From [Clostridium] symbiosum (GTDB taxonomy: Bacteria > Bacillota > Clostridia > Lachnospirales > Lachnospiraceae): a stretch of 53,614 nt of DNA. Where the stretch lies: contig JAETSN010000026.1 of assembly GCA_021769625.1 (NCBI GenBank), positions 1 through 53,614 on the forward strand. The letters are read 5' to 3'. The translations under genes were made by a program, and so were the position numbers. The notes under the pieces were generated by a model. It did not search any database. It was not told where the DNA came from and saw nothing but the letters and a program-made list of their open reading frames with translations. Shown here piece by piece: positions 8,174 through 16,224 of this stretch (within the stretch, counting starts at the first letter, position 1; each line of letters starts with the position of its first letter).

Positions 8174-8419
8174 TCAGACGGAAATCCTTTCTTTCTGCTC
8201 TTCAAAATAACGGTCTGCAATATAACCGGCAGATTCAGCCCACAGGGCATTTTGGGTGTTTTGCAGGGCTTCGTATGTTTTAGATTCATAAAAAGAAACG
8301 GTTGCATCGGGAAAATTCATTCCGGTTGTTTCTTGTATGATATCTATAACATCACGGATTTGGATGCACAGGTTCATGGTTATGTCTTTCCCATTAAAAA
8401 AATATTTTCCGGATATCAT
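8174..8419 (-). CDS. Small hypothetical protein
   Basis: An 81-residue soluble protein (starts MISGKYFFNGKDITMN, ends EEQKERISV) with no recognised domain. The ATG at 8419 has GGAGG. It has its own near-consensus promoter at 8498-8526, a 12-codon upstream reading frame whose stop codon runs into the ribosome site, and its own terminator. It is thus a self-contained single-gene unit between divergent or convergent neighbours. Confidence 0.6.
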   Translation of the reverse strand: MISGKYFFNGKDITMNLCIQIRDVIDIIQETTGMNFPDATVSFYESKTYEALQNTQNALWAESAGYIADRYFEEQKERISV

Positions 8420-8431
8420 GATTTGACCTCC

Positions 8432-8470
8432 TTACGAGTTTCGAATCACCACATCAGATTGGATACTCAT
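8432..8470 (-). CDS. Short upstream reading frame, possible leader peptide
   Basis: ATG at 8470 preceded by AGAGGTAAG at usable spacing encodes 12 residues (MSIQSDVVIRNS). Its TAA merges with the AAGGAGG of the gene starting at 8419, so its translation could affect initiation there. Expression is not shown. Confidence 0.35.
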   Translation of the reverse strand: MSIQSDVVIRNS

Positions 8471-8497
8471 AATTGCTTACCTCTTATTTACAAATCT

Positions 8498-8526
8498 ATT
8501 ATAACAGAAATTATACTTTCGTCCAA
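8498..8526 (-). promoter_or_regulatory. Promoter for the 8174-8419 gene
   Basis: On the minus strand, TTGGAC (8521-8526) and a perfect TATAAT (8498-8503) are 17 bases apart. Confidence 0.75.
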
Positions 8527-8543
8527 TAGGGAAAATACGTGGA

Positions 8544-9104
8544 TCAGCCGACTAATGCAGAAGCATTGCGATAGGCTTCCTCATACGTATTCCATTTCAG
8601 CCTGTCACCATCACGCACCTGCATATCTCCCACGAAGGCATAGTAATGGCTGCCGTAATCATACTTTTGTATGCGGATATCGCTTTTCTTAAAATCCGGA
8701 AAGACGAGGGATTTGCGCCTGCAGAACTGTGTGTATTCCAGCCCATAGGTGCATCCGCCCGCAGGATTGATGTAGACCACTCCATGCTCCCGGATGGTGT
8801 TTAACTGATGCATGCCGGCTTCTATATTGAGCCAGCGGAATCCGTCAAAGATATTGCCATTCCCTTTTTGCGCCTGTATGACAGCAGCCTGAAGGAATTT
8901 AAAGTTCCGGTCATTCATTTTTTGGATCCGCTCTTCCAGAGAGAGGTTTTCCAGAATCTTATCCGGGGAACCTTTATGCAGATACATCTGGAAGGCATCC
9001 TCATAATGGCCATCCTTCATTTTCTCATGGTAGTCCGTCAGTTTTTCCACACTGTCAATTTTAAGCCACCAGCCGCCGTCGGCAAATACAAATAAATATT
9101 CCAT
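8544..9104 (-). CDS. Unrecognised soluble protein
   Basis: A 186-residue protein (starts MEYLFVFADGGWWLKIDS) with alternating charged and aromatic residues and no membrane segment or known motif. The start has AAAGGA at about 8 bases. It is the last gene in the minus-strand run from ssb to here, separated from the previous gene by a hairpin with a U-tract at 9128-9155. Similar unannotated genes are common on clostridial ICEs. No function can be given. Confidence 0.6.
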   Translation of the reverse strand: MEYLFVFADGGWWLKIDSVEKLTDYHEKMKDGHYEDAFQMYLHKGSPDKILENLSLEERIQKMNDRNFKFLQAAVIQAQKGNGNIFDGFRWLNIEAGMHQLNTIREHGVVYINPAGGCTYGLEYTQFCRRKSLVFPDFKKSDIRIQKYDYGSHYYAFVGDMQVRDGDRLKWNTYEEAYRNASALVG

Positions 9105-9127
9105 ATTCTCATCCTTTCGTTTGTTTT

Positions 9128-9155
9128 AAAAAGAGCCGTCCAAAGTGAACGGCCC
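9128..9155 (-). terminator. Intergenic hairpin with U-tract
   Basis: Minus-strand GGGCCGTTC...GGACGGCTC followed by TTTTT, just after the stop of the gene at 9164. Confidence 0.65.
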
Positions 9156-9163
9156 AGGTAATC

Positions 9164-9736
9164 CTATTGTTTCTTTCCGGAATGGACTTCATTGCCATCC
9201 GCATCGTAATCACCGGTTTGCAGAAGCTTTTTGCGGAAAGTATCCAGTTTTTTGCAGAACCGTTTTCCATCTTCTACGGTTGTCAGCATAGTGAGGGCAT
9301 CAATCATACCATCAATATGGCCGGCAATCCGGTAATAGCGTTGGGGGTTATCTTCAGGAGAGATCGCCTGCAGCGTTTCCTCTAAGCGTCCCTGTTTTTC
9401 CCTCAGCCATTCATTCCAGATGTCAAGCTCCAGATCAGTCATGGCTGAATTTCCTCCACTGGCATTGCTTTTCCCGTCTGTAAGAGCAGGATGAAAAGCG
9501 TCAGAAAGAGGAAAATCGACTTCTGTAATCGCCCACTCGCTCCAGTCGCCATGAATAACGGCAGTGGCGCTGAATGTATCCAGGGAAGTGTTTTCTTTTT
9601 CGTCCGTCGTTTGCTCGATACCATCCAGGGCCGTATGGAAGCTTTTCTCCATTTTGCGGTAGATATCTTCATAGGAAAAGGAGATAAGCGGATCGTTTAA
9701 GCCTGCAGAATAACTGGTTAAAATAAAGATCTTCAT
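9164..9736 (-). CDS. Unrecognised acidic protein
   Basis: A 190-residue protein (starts MKIFILTSYSAGLNDP) rich in Asp/Glu, with a predicted helical C-terminal half (LELDIWNEWLREKQGRLEETLQ). The start at 9736 has GGAGG. It lies 14 bases after the gene ending at 9751 and is probably co-transcribed with it. No motif is recognised. Confidence 0.6.
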   Translation of the reverse strand: MKIFILTSYSAGLNDPLISFSYEDIYRKMEKSFHTALDGIEQTTDEKENTSLDTFSATAVIHGDWSEWAITEVDFPLSDAFHPALTDGKSNASGGNSAMTDLELDIWNEWLREKQGRLEETLQAISPEDNPQRYYRIAGHIDGMIDALTMLTTVEDGKRFCKKLDTFRKKLLQTGDYDADGNEVHSGKKQ

Positions 9737-9750
9737 GCGTATTTCCTCCT

Positions 9751-10350
9751 TTAAGCTGCCGCATCATCTGGCTGATACGGATTTTCAAATTCATGGATAT
9801 AAATGTCCGACTCTTCCAGGAGGTCTTTGAGTGCTTCGAAAGATTCCGCTTCGTAGCCGAGAGCCTGGAAACATGCCAGGATATCCTCGGCCAGTGCAAA
9901 GGGATTGTCGTATTCCAGCTTTTCTGTAATGCGTTCTCCGGATGGGGTAACCAGTGCTTCATCCCGTATGCTGACCATGTACCGGTCAGGGAAATACTTC
10001 CCGGAAGTATCGGTATTGTAATAGATCCCTTCTCCGGGTTCAATACTGAGCATCACGAATTCCACACCATAAGTATCCGCTATGGCAGCATAGGCTTCCA
10101 GAAGCGGAGTCCAGGCCGCGTCTGTGCTTAACAGGATATGGCCTTCGTCCCGTTCCATATAGCTCACAGTGCCGCGTAAACCGATACCGGTGGTGCAGAT
10201 CCCTTTATATTCAAAAAGATTCCCGATCCACGCTTTATCTGCATCCGTGCAGATAATCACAGAGGCTTCCAGATCTTCCCAGAGGGATAAAAGCCCCTCC
10301 GGATTGGTGCTGGAAAAGAAGTAAACATCATCGCCACATACATTTGCCAT
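9751..10350 (-). CDS. Unrecognised acidic protein, possibly Api92-like fold
   Basis: A 199-residue protein with an N-terminus (MANVCGDDVYFFSSTNPEGL) that loosely recalls the ferredoxin-like Api92/DUF1281 proteins of phages and plasmids, but the match is weak. It is strongly acidic throughout and ends in YQPDDAAA. Its start overlaps the stop of the upstream gene by one base (TAATG) and has AGGAGG, so the two are translationally coupled. Confidence 0.6.
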   Translation of the reverse strand: MANVCGDDVYFFSSTNPEGLLSLWEDLEASVIICTDADKAWIGNLFEYKGICTTGIGLRGTVSYMERDEGHILLSTDAAWTPLLEAYAAIADTYGVEFVMLSIEPGEGIYYNTDTSGKYFPDRYMVSIRDEALVTPSGERITEKLEYDNPFALAEDILACFQALGYEAESFEALKDLLEESDIYIHEFENPYQPDDAAA

Positions 10351-11132
10351 TATTCGTCCTCCTCCTGTGTTTCTTCCGTTTCATAGCCTGGAATCTCCAT
10401 ATGGTACAGGCAGTCCTGAAGGTCTGGATCTTTTGCAATCGCATCATATACGCGGTTGATTTCTTCAAAAGAAGCATAGTCTTTGTCAAGCTCTGTAATC
10501 TCAACCAGGATGGAAGGATCCGTTGACTTCACACAACTGACGATGCCGTTGTCAATTACGACAGCGACTCTGGGATCCCTTTTTGGGGCATCCTGCATGG
10601 CTGCGGTGATGTCTCCGGGGGTTGCTGCCTCCGAGAGGCTGGCCGGATAAAATCCGGGCATAGATGCAGTCTGTGCAAGGATGGCATCAAGGGTCTCCTG
10701 GCTTGCGGCGAACCGGTCAATTTCAGCGATCAGCACATGGGCCTCCGGTGACTGGCATAAGACGCGGACCACTTCTTTTTCATCCATAAGCAGGATGATC
10801 TTTTCCGGAACAGGATGGCCGGCAGTCTTTTGATACATGCCTTTGGAAATGCCGGATTCTATTTCATCAATTACGGTATCCAGGGTGTCATTGTAAGCGA
10901 TATTGCAGTCCTCTTTTTTCTGGTACATTTCATATGCTGTATCCAGAAGAGCCGAGTCATCAGGCAGTGTTTCGTAATTGAGATTGCAAAGGCCGGTTTC
11001 CTCTGCACGCCGTTCCAGGCAGCGGTTTATGAAGTCCGCTTCCCAGTAAATACGCTGCTGTCTGTAATAGATCCGGTCAATTTCCTGCTGTGACAGGCAG
11101 ACGGTCATAGCCTGATTCATTTGTTCTTTCAT
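10350..11132 (-). CDS. Unrecognised acidic protein
   Basis: A 260-residue acidic protein with a glutamine-rich N-terminus (MKEQMNQAMTVCLSQQEIDR) and a Glu/Asp-rich tail (EETQEEDE). A central segment (HPVPEKIILLMDEKEVVRVL) could form a small alpha/beta unit. The start at 11132 has AAAGGAGG and overlaps the end of the upstream gene by 56 bases. No family is recognised. It belongs to a tightly packed set of at least five genes starting near 11.9 kb. Confidence 0.6.
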   Translation of the reverse strand: MKEQMNQAMTVCLSQQEIDRIYYRQQRIYWEADFINRCLERRAEETGLCNLNYETLPDDSALLDTAYEMYQKKEDCNIAYNDTLDTVIDEIESGISKGMYQKTAGHPVPEKIILLMDEKEVVRVLCQSPEAHVLIAEIDRFAASQETLDAILAQTASMPGFYPASLSEAATPGDITAAMQDAPKRDPRVAVVIDNGIVSCVKSTDPSILVEITELDKDYASFEEINRVYDAIAKDPDLQDCLYHMEIPGYETEETQEEDE

Positions 11133-11679
11133 GGGTATCCTCCTTTATCATGGTCTGTGAGACATTTGGTTTTGGCATGGGGTAGAGCAGGACCTTGCCT
11201 TTAAGGTCCAGTTCCTTTTCTATCCATGCGTCATTTTCGTAGACTTTTCCGGTAATCGAATTGTAGATCACAGGTGTTTTCTCCGGATTTACCGGGTCCG
11301 CCACCAGGCAGTTCTTCATTGCAGTATAAGGAGCAAGTGCATCCTCTATTTTCCTGCGCAGCCCCAGGGCCATTACGTGCAGTTTCTGTACATCATAGGT
11401 ACGGGACATGCAGAGGCTCATCTGCCGGATCAGGCCGGATTCCTCAATGGCCCGGTTGATCACATCCACCTGCTCGTCAATGGAGACATCCGGATTTACC
11501 GGGAGCTGGGTGACAACCACCGATCTGACAAATTCACTGGCGGTTTCATTGATCTGTGCGATCAGGGCCTCATAAGGTTCTTTATAACAGGTCTTTAAGG
11601 TTTCCAGCGGTACGTTTTCCCGGTTCTTTTTTAAGGTGGAGAGCAGCTTTTCCAGGCTGCTCCCCAGTTCATAGGTCAT
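11077..11679 (-). CDS. Unrecognised helical protein
   Basis: A 200-residue, mostly helical protein (MTYELGSSLEKLLSTLKKN). The ATG at 11679 overlaps the upstream stop as TGATG and has GAGGTG 11 bases away; an in-frame ATG at 11688 is too close to that site. The C-terminus overlaps the next gene. No motif is recognised. Confidence 0.6.
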   Translation of the reverse strand: MTYELGSSLEKLLSTLKKNRENVPLETLKTCYKEPYEALIAQINETASEFVRSVVVTQLPVNPDVSIDEQVDVINRAIEESGLIRQMSLCMSRTYDVQKLHVMALGLRRKIEDALAPYTAMKNCLVADPVNPEKTPVIYNSITGKVYENDAWIEKELDLKGKVLLYPMPKPNVSQTMIKEDTHERTNESGYDRLPVTAGN

Positions 11680-11927
11680 CAAGCACACATCACCTCGGTT
11701 GGCTTCGCAATGGTTTCATAGCGAAGATCATAGACAGTATGTAAGGTTTCAAAGACAATGCCGTTTTCCGAGACTTCCAGGATGTATTTGACATTGGAAG
11801 TCATCATGGCATGTCTGGAAGTGTAGATAAAAGCACGTTCCCCTACACGGAGTGGAAGCGCGAGGCTGCCTGTTATGGAAAATATTTTTTTCTGCTTCTG
11901 GGGTATTTCTCCAAATTTCTGAGTCAT
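11679..11927 (-). CDS. Small unrecognised protein
   Basis: An 82-residue protein with a basic N-terminus (MTQKFGEIPQKQKKIF) and beta-rich remainder. The start has GGAG. It is coupled to the following gene by TGATG overlap and lies 46 bases after the sigma-factor-like gene. Confidence 0.55.
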   Translation of the reverse strand: MTQKFGEIPQKQKKIFSITGSLALPLRVGERAFIYTSRHAMMTSNVKYILEVSENGIVFETLHTVYDLRYETIAKPTEVMCA

Positions 11928-11973
11928 AGTGATTACTCTCCTTTTATCTGTAAATCATTCATTGACAAAAACC

Positions 11974-12504
11974 TTAGAGCAGGGCCATGTTGCGGATCCT
12001 GCGCCGCATCCTGCTGAAGCGGCTGCCCACGCCGTAAATGGTAATGCTGCATTTTTCTGCAATCTCACGGTAGGTGTAGCCGTCTGCTTTTAAATGTACG
12101 ACTTCCTTTTCCTTTGGTGTCATGCAGGAGAGCAGTTTTACCAGAAGCTCCTGGTTCCCCAGCGCTTCGTCCATGCAGGTTCTCCGTCCTGGGAGAAACA
12201 TATCAAGGGACATGGTTTCGTCCTCAAACAGGGTAACGGTAGCCGTGCGCTTGTCACGGGTGCGGTAGAAGTATTCCTTTGCCAGACAGTCTTTCATGTT
12301 GCGCCATGCGATCGTGCTGAAGGCATATTCTGCCAGTTCCGGCTTTTCCAGATATTCCTGTACAGCCAGGAGGTAGCCGAAGATGACAACATCATAAAAT
12401 TCGTCTGCATCAAGCAGGTTCCTTCTTAAAAAATTTTCTACAATGTCATGGTGCAGGGCAGCAAACTGCTTCTGCTGGTCATTTAATTCATGGATTTTTC
12501 TCAT
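11974..12504 (-). CDS. Sigma-70-like factor (first of two on the element)
   Basis: A 176-residue protein with a region 2-like helical first half (AVQEYLEKPELAEYAFSTIAWRNMKDCLAKEY) and a clear region 4-like helix-turn-helix at the C-terminus (MTPKEKEVVHLKADGYTYREIAEKCSIT). It should direct RNA polymerase to a specific promoter set or act as a related transcription regulator. I chose the ATG at 12504, with AAGGAAGG about 7 bases away; an ATG at 12510 is too close. It lies 18 bases after the SpoVT-like gene. A second sigma-like gene lies at 25910-26479. Confidence 0.75.
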   Translation of the reverse strand: MRKIHELNDQQKQFAALHHDIVENFLRRNLLDADEFYDVVIFGYLLAVQEYLEKPELAEYAFSTIAWRNMKDCLAKEYFYRTRDKRTATVTLFEDETMSLDMFLPGRRTCMDEALGNQELLVKLLSCMTPKEKEVVHLKADGYTYREIAEKCSITIYGVGSRFSRMRRRIRNMALL

Positions 12505-12522
12505 GTTCATCCTTCCTTCCGT

Positions 12523-13029
12523 TCATTGGTTTATTTCGTGTTCAAGCATGCTGGCGATCAGCCCTGCACATCCAAGCTCCATCTCCGAGAGCGGTTTTTT
12601 GGAAAGCACAGCCAGTGCAGCCGGGCGTTTGCCGTGTACAGGAAACAGTGCAGCCACCGGCTCCCGGTAAGGGGGCATAAAGACAGGCGGCTCTGGTTCC
12701 AGTGTGGCTTTCATGCCGGCAGTTACGTAGGCAGACAGTGTATCCGGGACAGGCGTGCCATCCGGGAGATATATGCCTGCGGCAGCAATCACCTGATGTT
12801 TTGAGTACAGGAAAACGGCATGCCGGATACTGCCATGCAGGATTGCCAGGAAGCTTTTGGCTTTCCGGTAATCTGCGTCTGTGTCATTGCACCGGTGGAG
12901 GTGGATCTCCTGGTCGATTAGTTCTACCTGGAGAGGTTCCCCATCGGCTATTTTTAAAAATCTGCGGATCCTGGCAGGGATCACAATGCGGCCCTGGGTA
13001 TCCATCGTGCAGATATCTGCGTATTTCAT
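12523..13029 (-). CDS. SpoVT-like regulator: AbrB domain plus GAF-like domain
   Basis: A 168-residue protein with an N-terminal swapped-hairpin AbrB/MazE-type DNA-binding domain (TQGRIVIPARIRRFLKI, about residues 10-27). The C-terminal part (PVAALFPVHGKRPAALAVLSKKPLSEME) resembles the GAF-like half of SpoVT. SpoVT is a host sporulation regulator; this copy has a diverged C-terminal half and sits in an ICE operon ahead of a sigma-like gene, so it likely regulates element genes. The ATG at 13029 has AAAGGGG. A strong hairpin precedes it. Confidence 0.75.
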   Translation of the reverse strand: MKYADICTMDTQGRIVIPARIRRFLKIADGEPLQVELIDQEIHLHRCNDTDADYRKAKSFLAILHGSIRHAVFLYSKHQVIAAAGIYLPDGTPVPDTLSAYVTAGMKATLEPEPPVFMPPYREPVAALFPVHGKRPAALAVLSKKPLSEMELGCAGLIASMLEHEINQ

Positions 13030-13051
13030 AAGCGTCCCCTTTCATTCACAA

Positions 13052-13077
13052 GAAAAGAAGCAGCCATTGGCCGCTTC
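13052..13077 (-). terminator. Intergenic hairpin with U-tract before the SpoVT-like gene
   Basis: Minus-strand GAAGCGGC-caat-GGCTGCTTC followed by TTTTCTT, between the genes at 13093 and 13029. Confidence 0.7.
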
Positions 13078-13092
13078 CTTCTTAAACTGGTA

Positions 13093-13821
13093 TTATGCGG
13101 CATAGGGGATTCCCTGTGCCGGATTCTGGTATTGTCCGTTCTGCATCGGATATTGCGTCTGGCTCTGTGCCTGCCACTGCGCCTGCCAGTTTGCGTAAGC
13201 CTGTTTCCCGTTCTGGATGAGGGAAGGGGCCACGCATGCCTCCCAGTTGGTGATGTAGGAATCCGTGCGTTTGAGAAACGTATACAGATCCATATCCGTA
13301 AGCTGGATAAATGCACTTTTTTCCGCAAGGAAGCTTCCGGACTGCATGTAAGATCCGCCCTTCTGGTTCTGTACTTTGATGCCTCTGCCGTTTACGATCT
13401 GGATGCGCCAGGGGCTTTTCATCATACGCCCATTCTGGTCAGTGGTATGGCGGGAAATGGAAAACTGCTGTGCCGTGGAATACCCCTGCCCGTCCGGCTG
13501 GCCGTAGATCTTGCTCTGCGACCATTCGAATTCCTGAAAACCGGCAGTGATCCGTGTTAAGAAGAACTGGATCTGCTCCGGGGAGAGGTTAAACTGGACG
13601 ATCACATTTTTGTCTCCTGTGCCGTTGGAATAATCCTGGATCGTGATCCCGATCAGGGAATGGGCTTTATGCCCGTTTTCCATGTATTCCCCTTTGGCAT
13701 GGAGCTGTGCGTAACTGGTCAGTGCGGTAAACCGCAGCCGGTCATAGGCCGCGATCAGTTTCCGGTCCGTCTGTACCTTGATGATCTGGTCAGAATAGCG
13801 TACCTGTTCATTTTGATTCAT
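13093..13821 (-). CDS. Unrecognised protein with Gln-rich tail
   Basis: A 242-residue protein with a mixed alpha/beta body and a low-complexity C-terminal tail rich in Gln, Asn, Tyr and Ala (from about residue 205). The tail recalls that of the element's SSB protein. The start at 13821 has GAAGGG. It follows the HExxH/VWA gene by 16 bases. The tail may mediate weak multivalent contacts, but that is inference. No family is recognised. Confidence 0.6.
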   Translation of the reverse strand: MNQNEQVRYSDQIIKVQTDRKLIAAYDRLRFTALTSYAQLHAKGEYMENGHKAHSLIGITIQDYSNGTGDKNVIVQFNLSPEQIQFFLTRITAGFQEFEWSQSKIYGQPDGQGYSTAQQFSISRHTTDQNGRMMKSPWRIQIVNGRGIKVQNQKGGSYMQSGSFLAEKSAFIQLTDMDLYTFLKRTDSYITNWEACVAPSLIQNGKQAYANWQAQWQAQSQTQYPMQNGQYQNPAQGIPYAA

Positions 13822-13837
13822 TGTCTGTCCCTTCTTT

Positions 13838-15946
13838 CTATATAAGATGCTGTTTTACCAGGAGCGCCATGTTTTTAGGCAGGTCTTCCAGGTTGGTGAT
13901 ATCCAGGAAGCCGTCCTTGTAAATGCGCCGGATGTTTTCTTTGTCGGAACCGATGGCAGCGGCGAAAATGGTGATCCCCTGCCGGTTATATTCCTTCTTG
14001 ATCCCCCGCAGGTCCGCCTCTGCTTCTGTGCCGTAATACCCGTAATCGGCGGGCTGCCCATCAGAAATGATGATGAGCAGCTTTTTCTTTTCCGGACGTT
14101 TTACCAGGCGTTCCGCTGCAAACCGCAGGGCGGCGCCGTCACGGTTTCCGTCCCGGGCGCTCATGTCCATCAGGCGGTAGCGGTCCGAGGCATCTACAGA
14201 ATCAAAGCTGGCATAGGAATAAAGCTCTACGCCGTATCCGGTAGAATGCCCATAGATCTCAACCGGGATATCCAGGCTTTTGCAGAAATCATACACGACA
14301 ATGGCAGCCTTTCTTGCATGGGTGATGCGGTCAGCACAGGACATGGAGCCGCTTTCATCCACCAGGATCGCAACAGCCAGCCTCGGGCTTTCATCCGGAA
14401 GGCGGTTCCTGATAAAGTAAGTTCCGTCCTCATGGTGGAGTGCATGCATGTCAAGCCGTTTCCCAAACTGCAGGTTCTTCATTTTGCCGCCTTCGCTTTC
14501 TTCTTTCAGAAGTGGGCGGATGGTTGCCTGCAGCCGCCGGGAAGCTTTGATGAGCGGCGGCGCGATCGTCTGGTACTGCTGGATCATATGGTCGGTCACA
14601 CACGGCATCCGGTTGACTGTCACATGGATCCCTGCATGGGCGTTTCCGTAATGGATGTCATCAGCCGCCTTTTGCAGCTCCTCGGCCAGTTCCTGCTGGT
14701 ACTGGGCCTCTGCTTTTTCCGTGGCGACATCATTCAGGATACGGAAGATATCGTCTGCAGCCTTTTCATAGCTGGAACCCAGGTACTGGTGGTTGTAGGT
14801 GATGCCGGGATTATTGCCGTCCAGGATGGAAGTTGTTTTTGCAAGAGCCATCCGGTTCCCCTCTTCCTGTACAACCTCCTGTGCGTGCCGGAAATGATTC
14901 TGCCGGATATCCGCTGCCTGTGGCGGCAGGGGATTTTCCTGCTGTTCTTTTTTCCCTTTTTCTGCCTGCTTCGGGGCTGCCCCGTTTTTACCGGACGGAA
15001 GCGGTGCGCCTCCGTGTATCTGGCTGCCCAGAATGGATTCCAGAAGGTTTTCTGCATCTTTTTCCCCCTGTTTGTTGATCTCTTCCTCCATGTCCTTGAC
15101 CAGCGGCCTGATATACTCCCACAGGAAAACAAGGAGCTGGTTGGTGGTCCGGAAACGGTCCCTCACATCATCGGAATACAGCGCATCGTCTATATAGGGG
15201 ATGCACTCTTCCAGAATATCCAGGTAAGGCCCGGAGTAACCGTAGAGGTTATTGACCGACCCGGTGCGGCAGTACTGAAGGATCAGGTTTGCGGCAATGG
15301 AAAAATCCTGGTATTTCTCATCAATCTGCTGCTGGATGGAAGGCATCTGCTCCGCCATCCGCAGGCTGTTCAATTCAATTCCAAGTTTATAGGTGCCGGG
15401 ATAGTCTTCCGATATACGGGCCTCGATGTAAATATCTTCGAGGATGTTGCTGATATGGGATGCACAACGCTCCAGTGTCATGCAGCCGGCCCTGTCGCCG
15501 GAAGCGACGATATCCATGATCTCCTCCAGGTTCTGGTCATGCTGCGGTGCAGGGGCAGAAGGCGGCTCCGGGTAAAAGGAGCCTTTGGCCATGCTGTTTA
15601 AGTACAGCGCAAGCGCTGTAAAGTCTGTATACAGCAGGTGGCCGGTCTCATGCCCGTTCAGCCCGCTGATGCTCTCAGAGCGCAGGATGCGGGATGGGAA
15701 ACTCTGGGTGATCCGGTTGGCTGCGTTGATATGGATCTTGTAATTGTCCGTATAGGCAACATCCGTATCTTCAGAAGGATCCCATTCCATAAGTACCTGC
15801 AGGCCCTGGCGGTAGCGGCCGGTAGCCGCTTTTGCCATAGAGGTCTGGTATTTCTGGTAGGCAGAGGAGAGGAACAGCTCATCATCCGTAAGGGAGAGTG
15901 ACTGGTCTTTGATCATCTGCTGTAATTTTTTCTGGTTGCTGTTCAA
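13838..15946 (-). CDS. HExxH plus VWA-domain protein (CobT/NorD-like)
   Basis: A 702-residue protein. The N-terminal part has HETGH (residues 99-103) and downstream acidic helices (ILEDIYIEAR), resembling a gluzincin-type zinc peptidase. A Lys/Gln/Pro linker covers about 315-345. The C-terminal VWA domain has a complete MIDAS start, D530-S532-S534 (VDESGSMS). Such VWA proteins work with MoxR-type AAA ATPases (as in CobS-CobT and NorQ-NorD) to remodel a target protein or insert metal. The ATPase partner is two genes upstream. The start is TTG at 15946 with AAAGGAAG at 8 bases. Confidence 0.8.
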   Translation of the reverse strand: MNSNQKKLQQMIKDQSLSLTDDELFLSSAYQKYQTSMAKAATGRYRQGLQVLMEWDPSEDTDVAYTDNYKIHINAANRITQSFPSRILRSESISGLNGHETGHLLYTDFTALALYLNSMAKGSFYPEPPSAPAPQHDQNLEEIMDIVASGDRAGCMTLERCASHISNILEDIYIEARISEDYPGTYKLGIELNSLRMAEQMPSIQQQIDEKYQDFSIAANLILQYCRTGSVNNLYGYSGPYLDILEECIPYIDDALYSDDVRDRFRTTNQLLVFLWEYIRPLVKDMEEEINKQGEKDAENLLESILGSQIHGGAPLPSGKNGAAPKQAEKGKKEQQENPLPPQAADIRQNHFRHAQEVVQEEGNRMALAKTTSILDGNNPGITYNHQYLGSSYEKAADDIFRILNDVATEKAEAQYQQELAEELQKAADDIHYGNAHAGIHVTVNRMPCVTDHMIQQYQTIAPPLIKASRRLQATIRPLLKEESEGGKMKNLQFGKRLDMHALHHEDGTYFIRNRLPDESPRLAVAILVDESGSMSCADRITHARKAAIVVYDFCKSLDIPVEIYGHSTGYGVELYSYASFDSVDASDRYRLMDMSARDGNRDGAALRFAAERLVKRPEKKKLLIIISDGQPADYGYYGTEAEADLRGIKKEYNRQGITIFAAAIGSDKENIRRIYKDGFLDITNLEDLPKNMALLVKQHLI

Positions 15947-15965
15947 ATCTTATTCTTCCTTTCTT

Positions 15966-16208
15966 TTAAAATAATTTTTCTGTCAGAAGCTCTTCCATAG
16001 TGCAGCCGAAATAAGCTGCCATACGGTAAGTAATGTATGTGGGCGGAAGGGTTCTGCCGGATTCGTAATTGATAATTGATTTCCGTGGGATGTGAAGGAT
16101 CCGAGCCAGGGTTTTCTGGGAGAGCTGCCATCTTCTGGATTTCCGCAGGTAACAGAGGTTGGATGCAAAGATCCCACGCATGGCATCTTCTGTCACAGGT
16201 CTGTTTGT
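15966..16208 (-). CDS. XRE-type helix-turn-helix regulator
   Basis: An 80-residue protein with a Cro/C1-type HTH (WQLSQKTLARILHIPRKSIINYESG). I chose the ATG at 16208, which follows the stop of the ATPase gene by 16 bases with AAGGCGGTG as a weak ribosome site. The frame is open further upstream, inside the ATPase gene, but without a ribosome site. Lying between the ATPase and VWA genes, it may regulate that operon. Confidence 0.75.
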   Translation of the reverse strand, partial: TNRPVTEDAMRGIFASNLCYLRKSRRWQLSQKTLARILHIPRKSIINYESGRTLPPTYITYRMAAYFGCTMEELLTEKLF

Positions 16209-16224
16209 CATGGCTGTCACCGCC

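Noticed and set aside
13847-15601. A 584-codon open frame on the plus strand
   Set aside because: It is antisense to the HExxH/VWA gene, has no ribosome site and shows low-complexity Phe/Val/Cys-rich translation. The minus frame has motifs and good signals.
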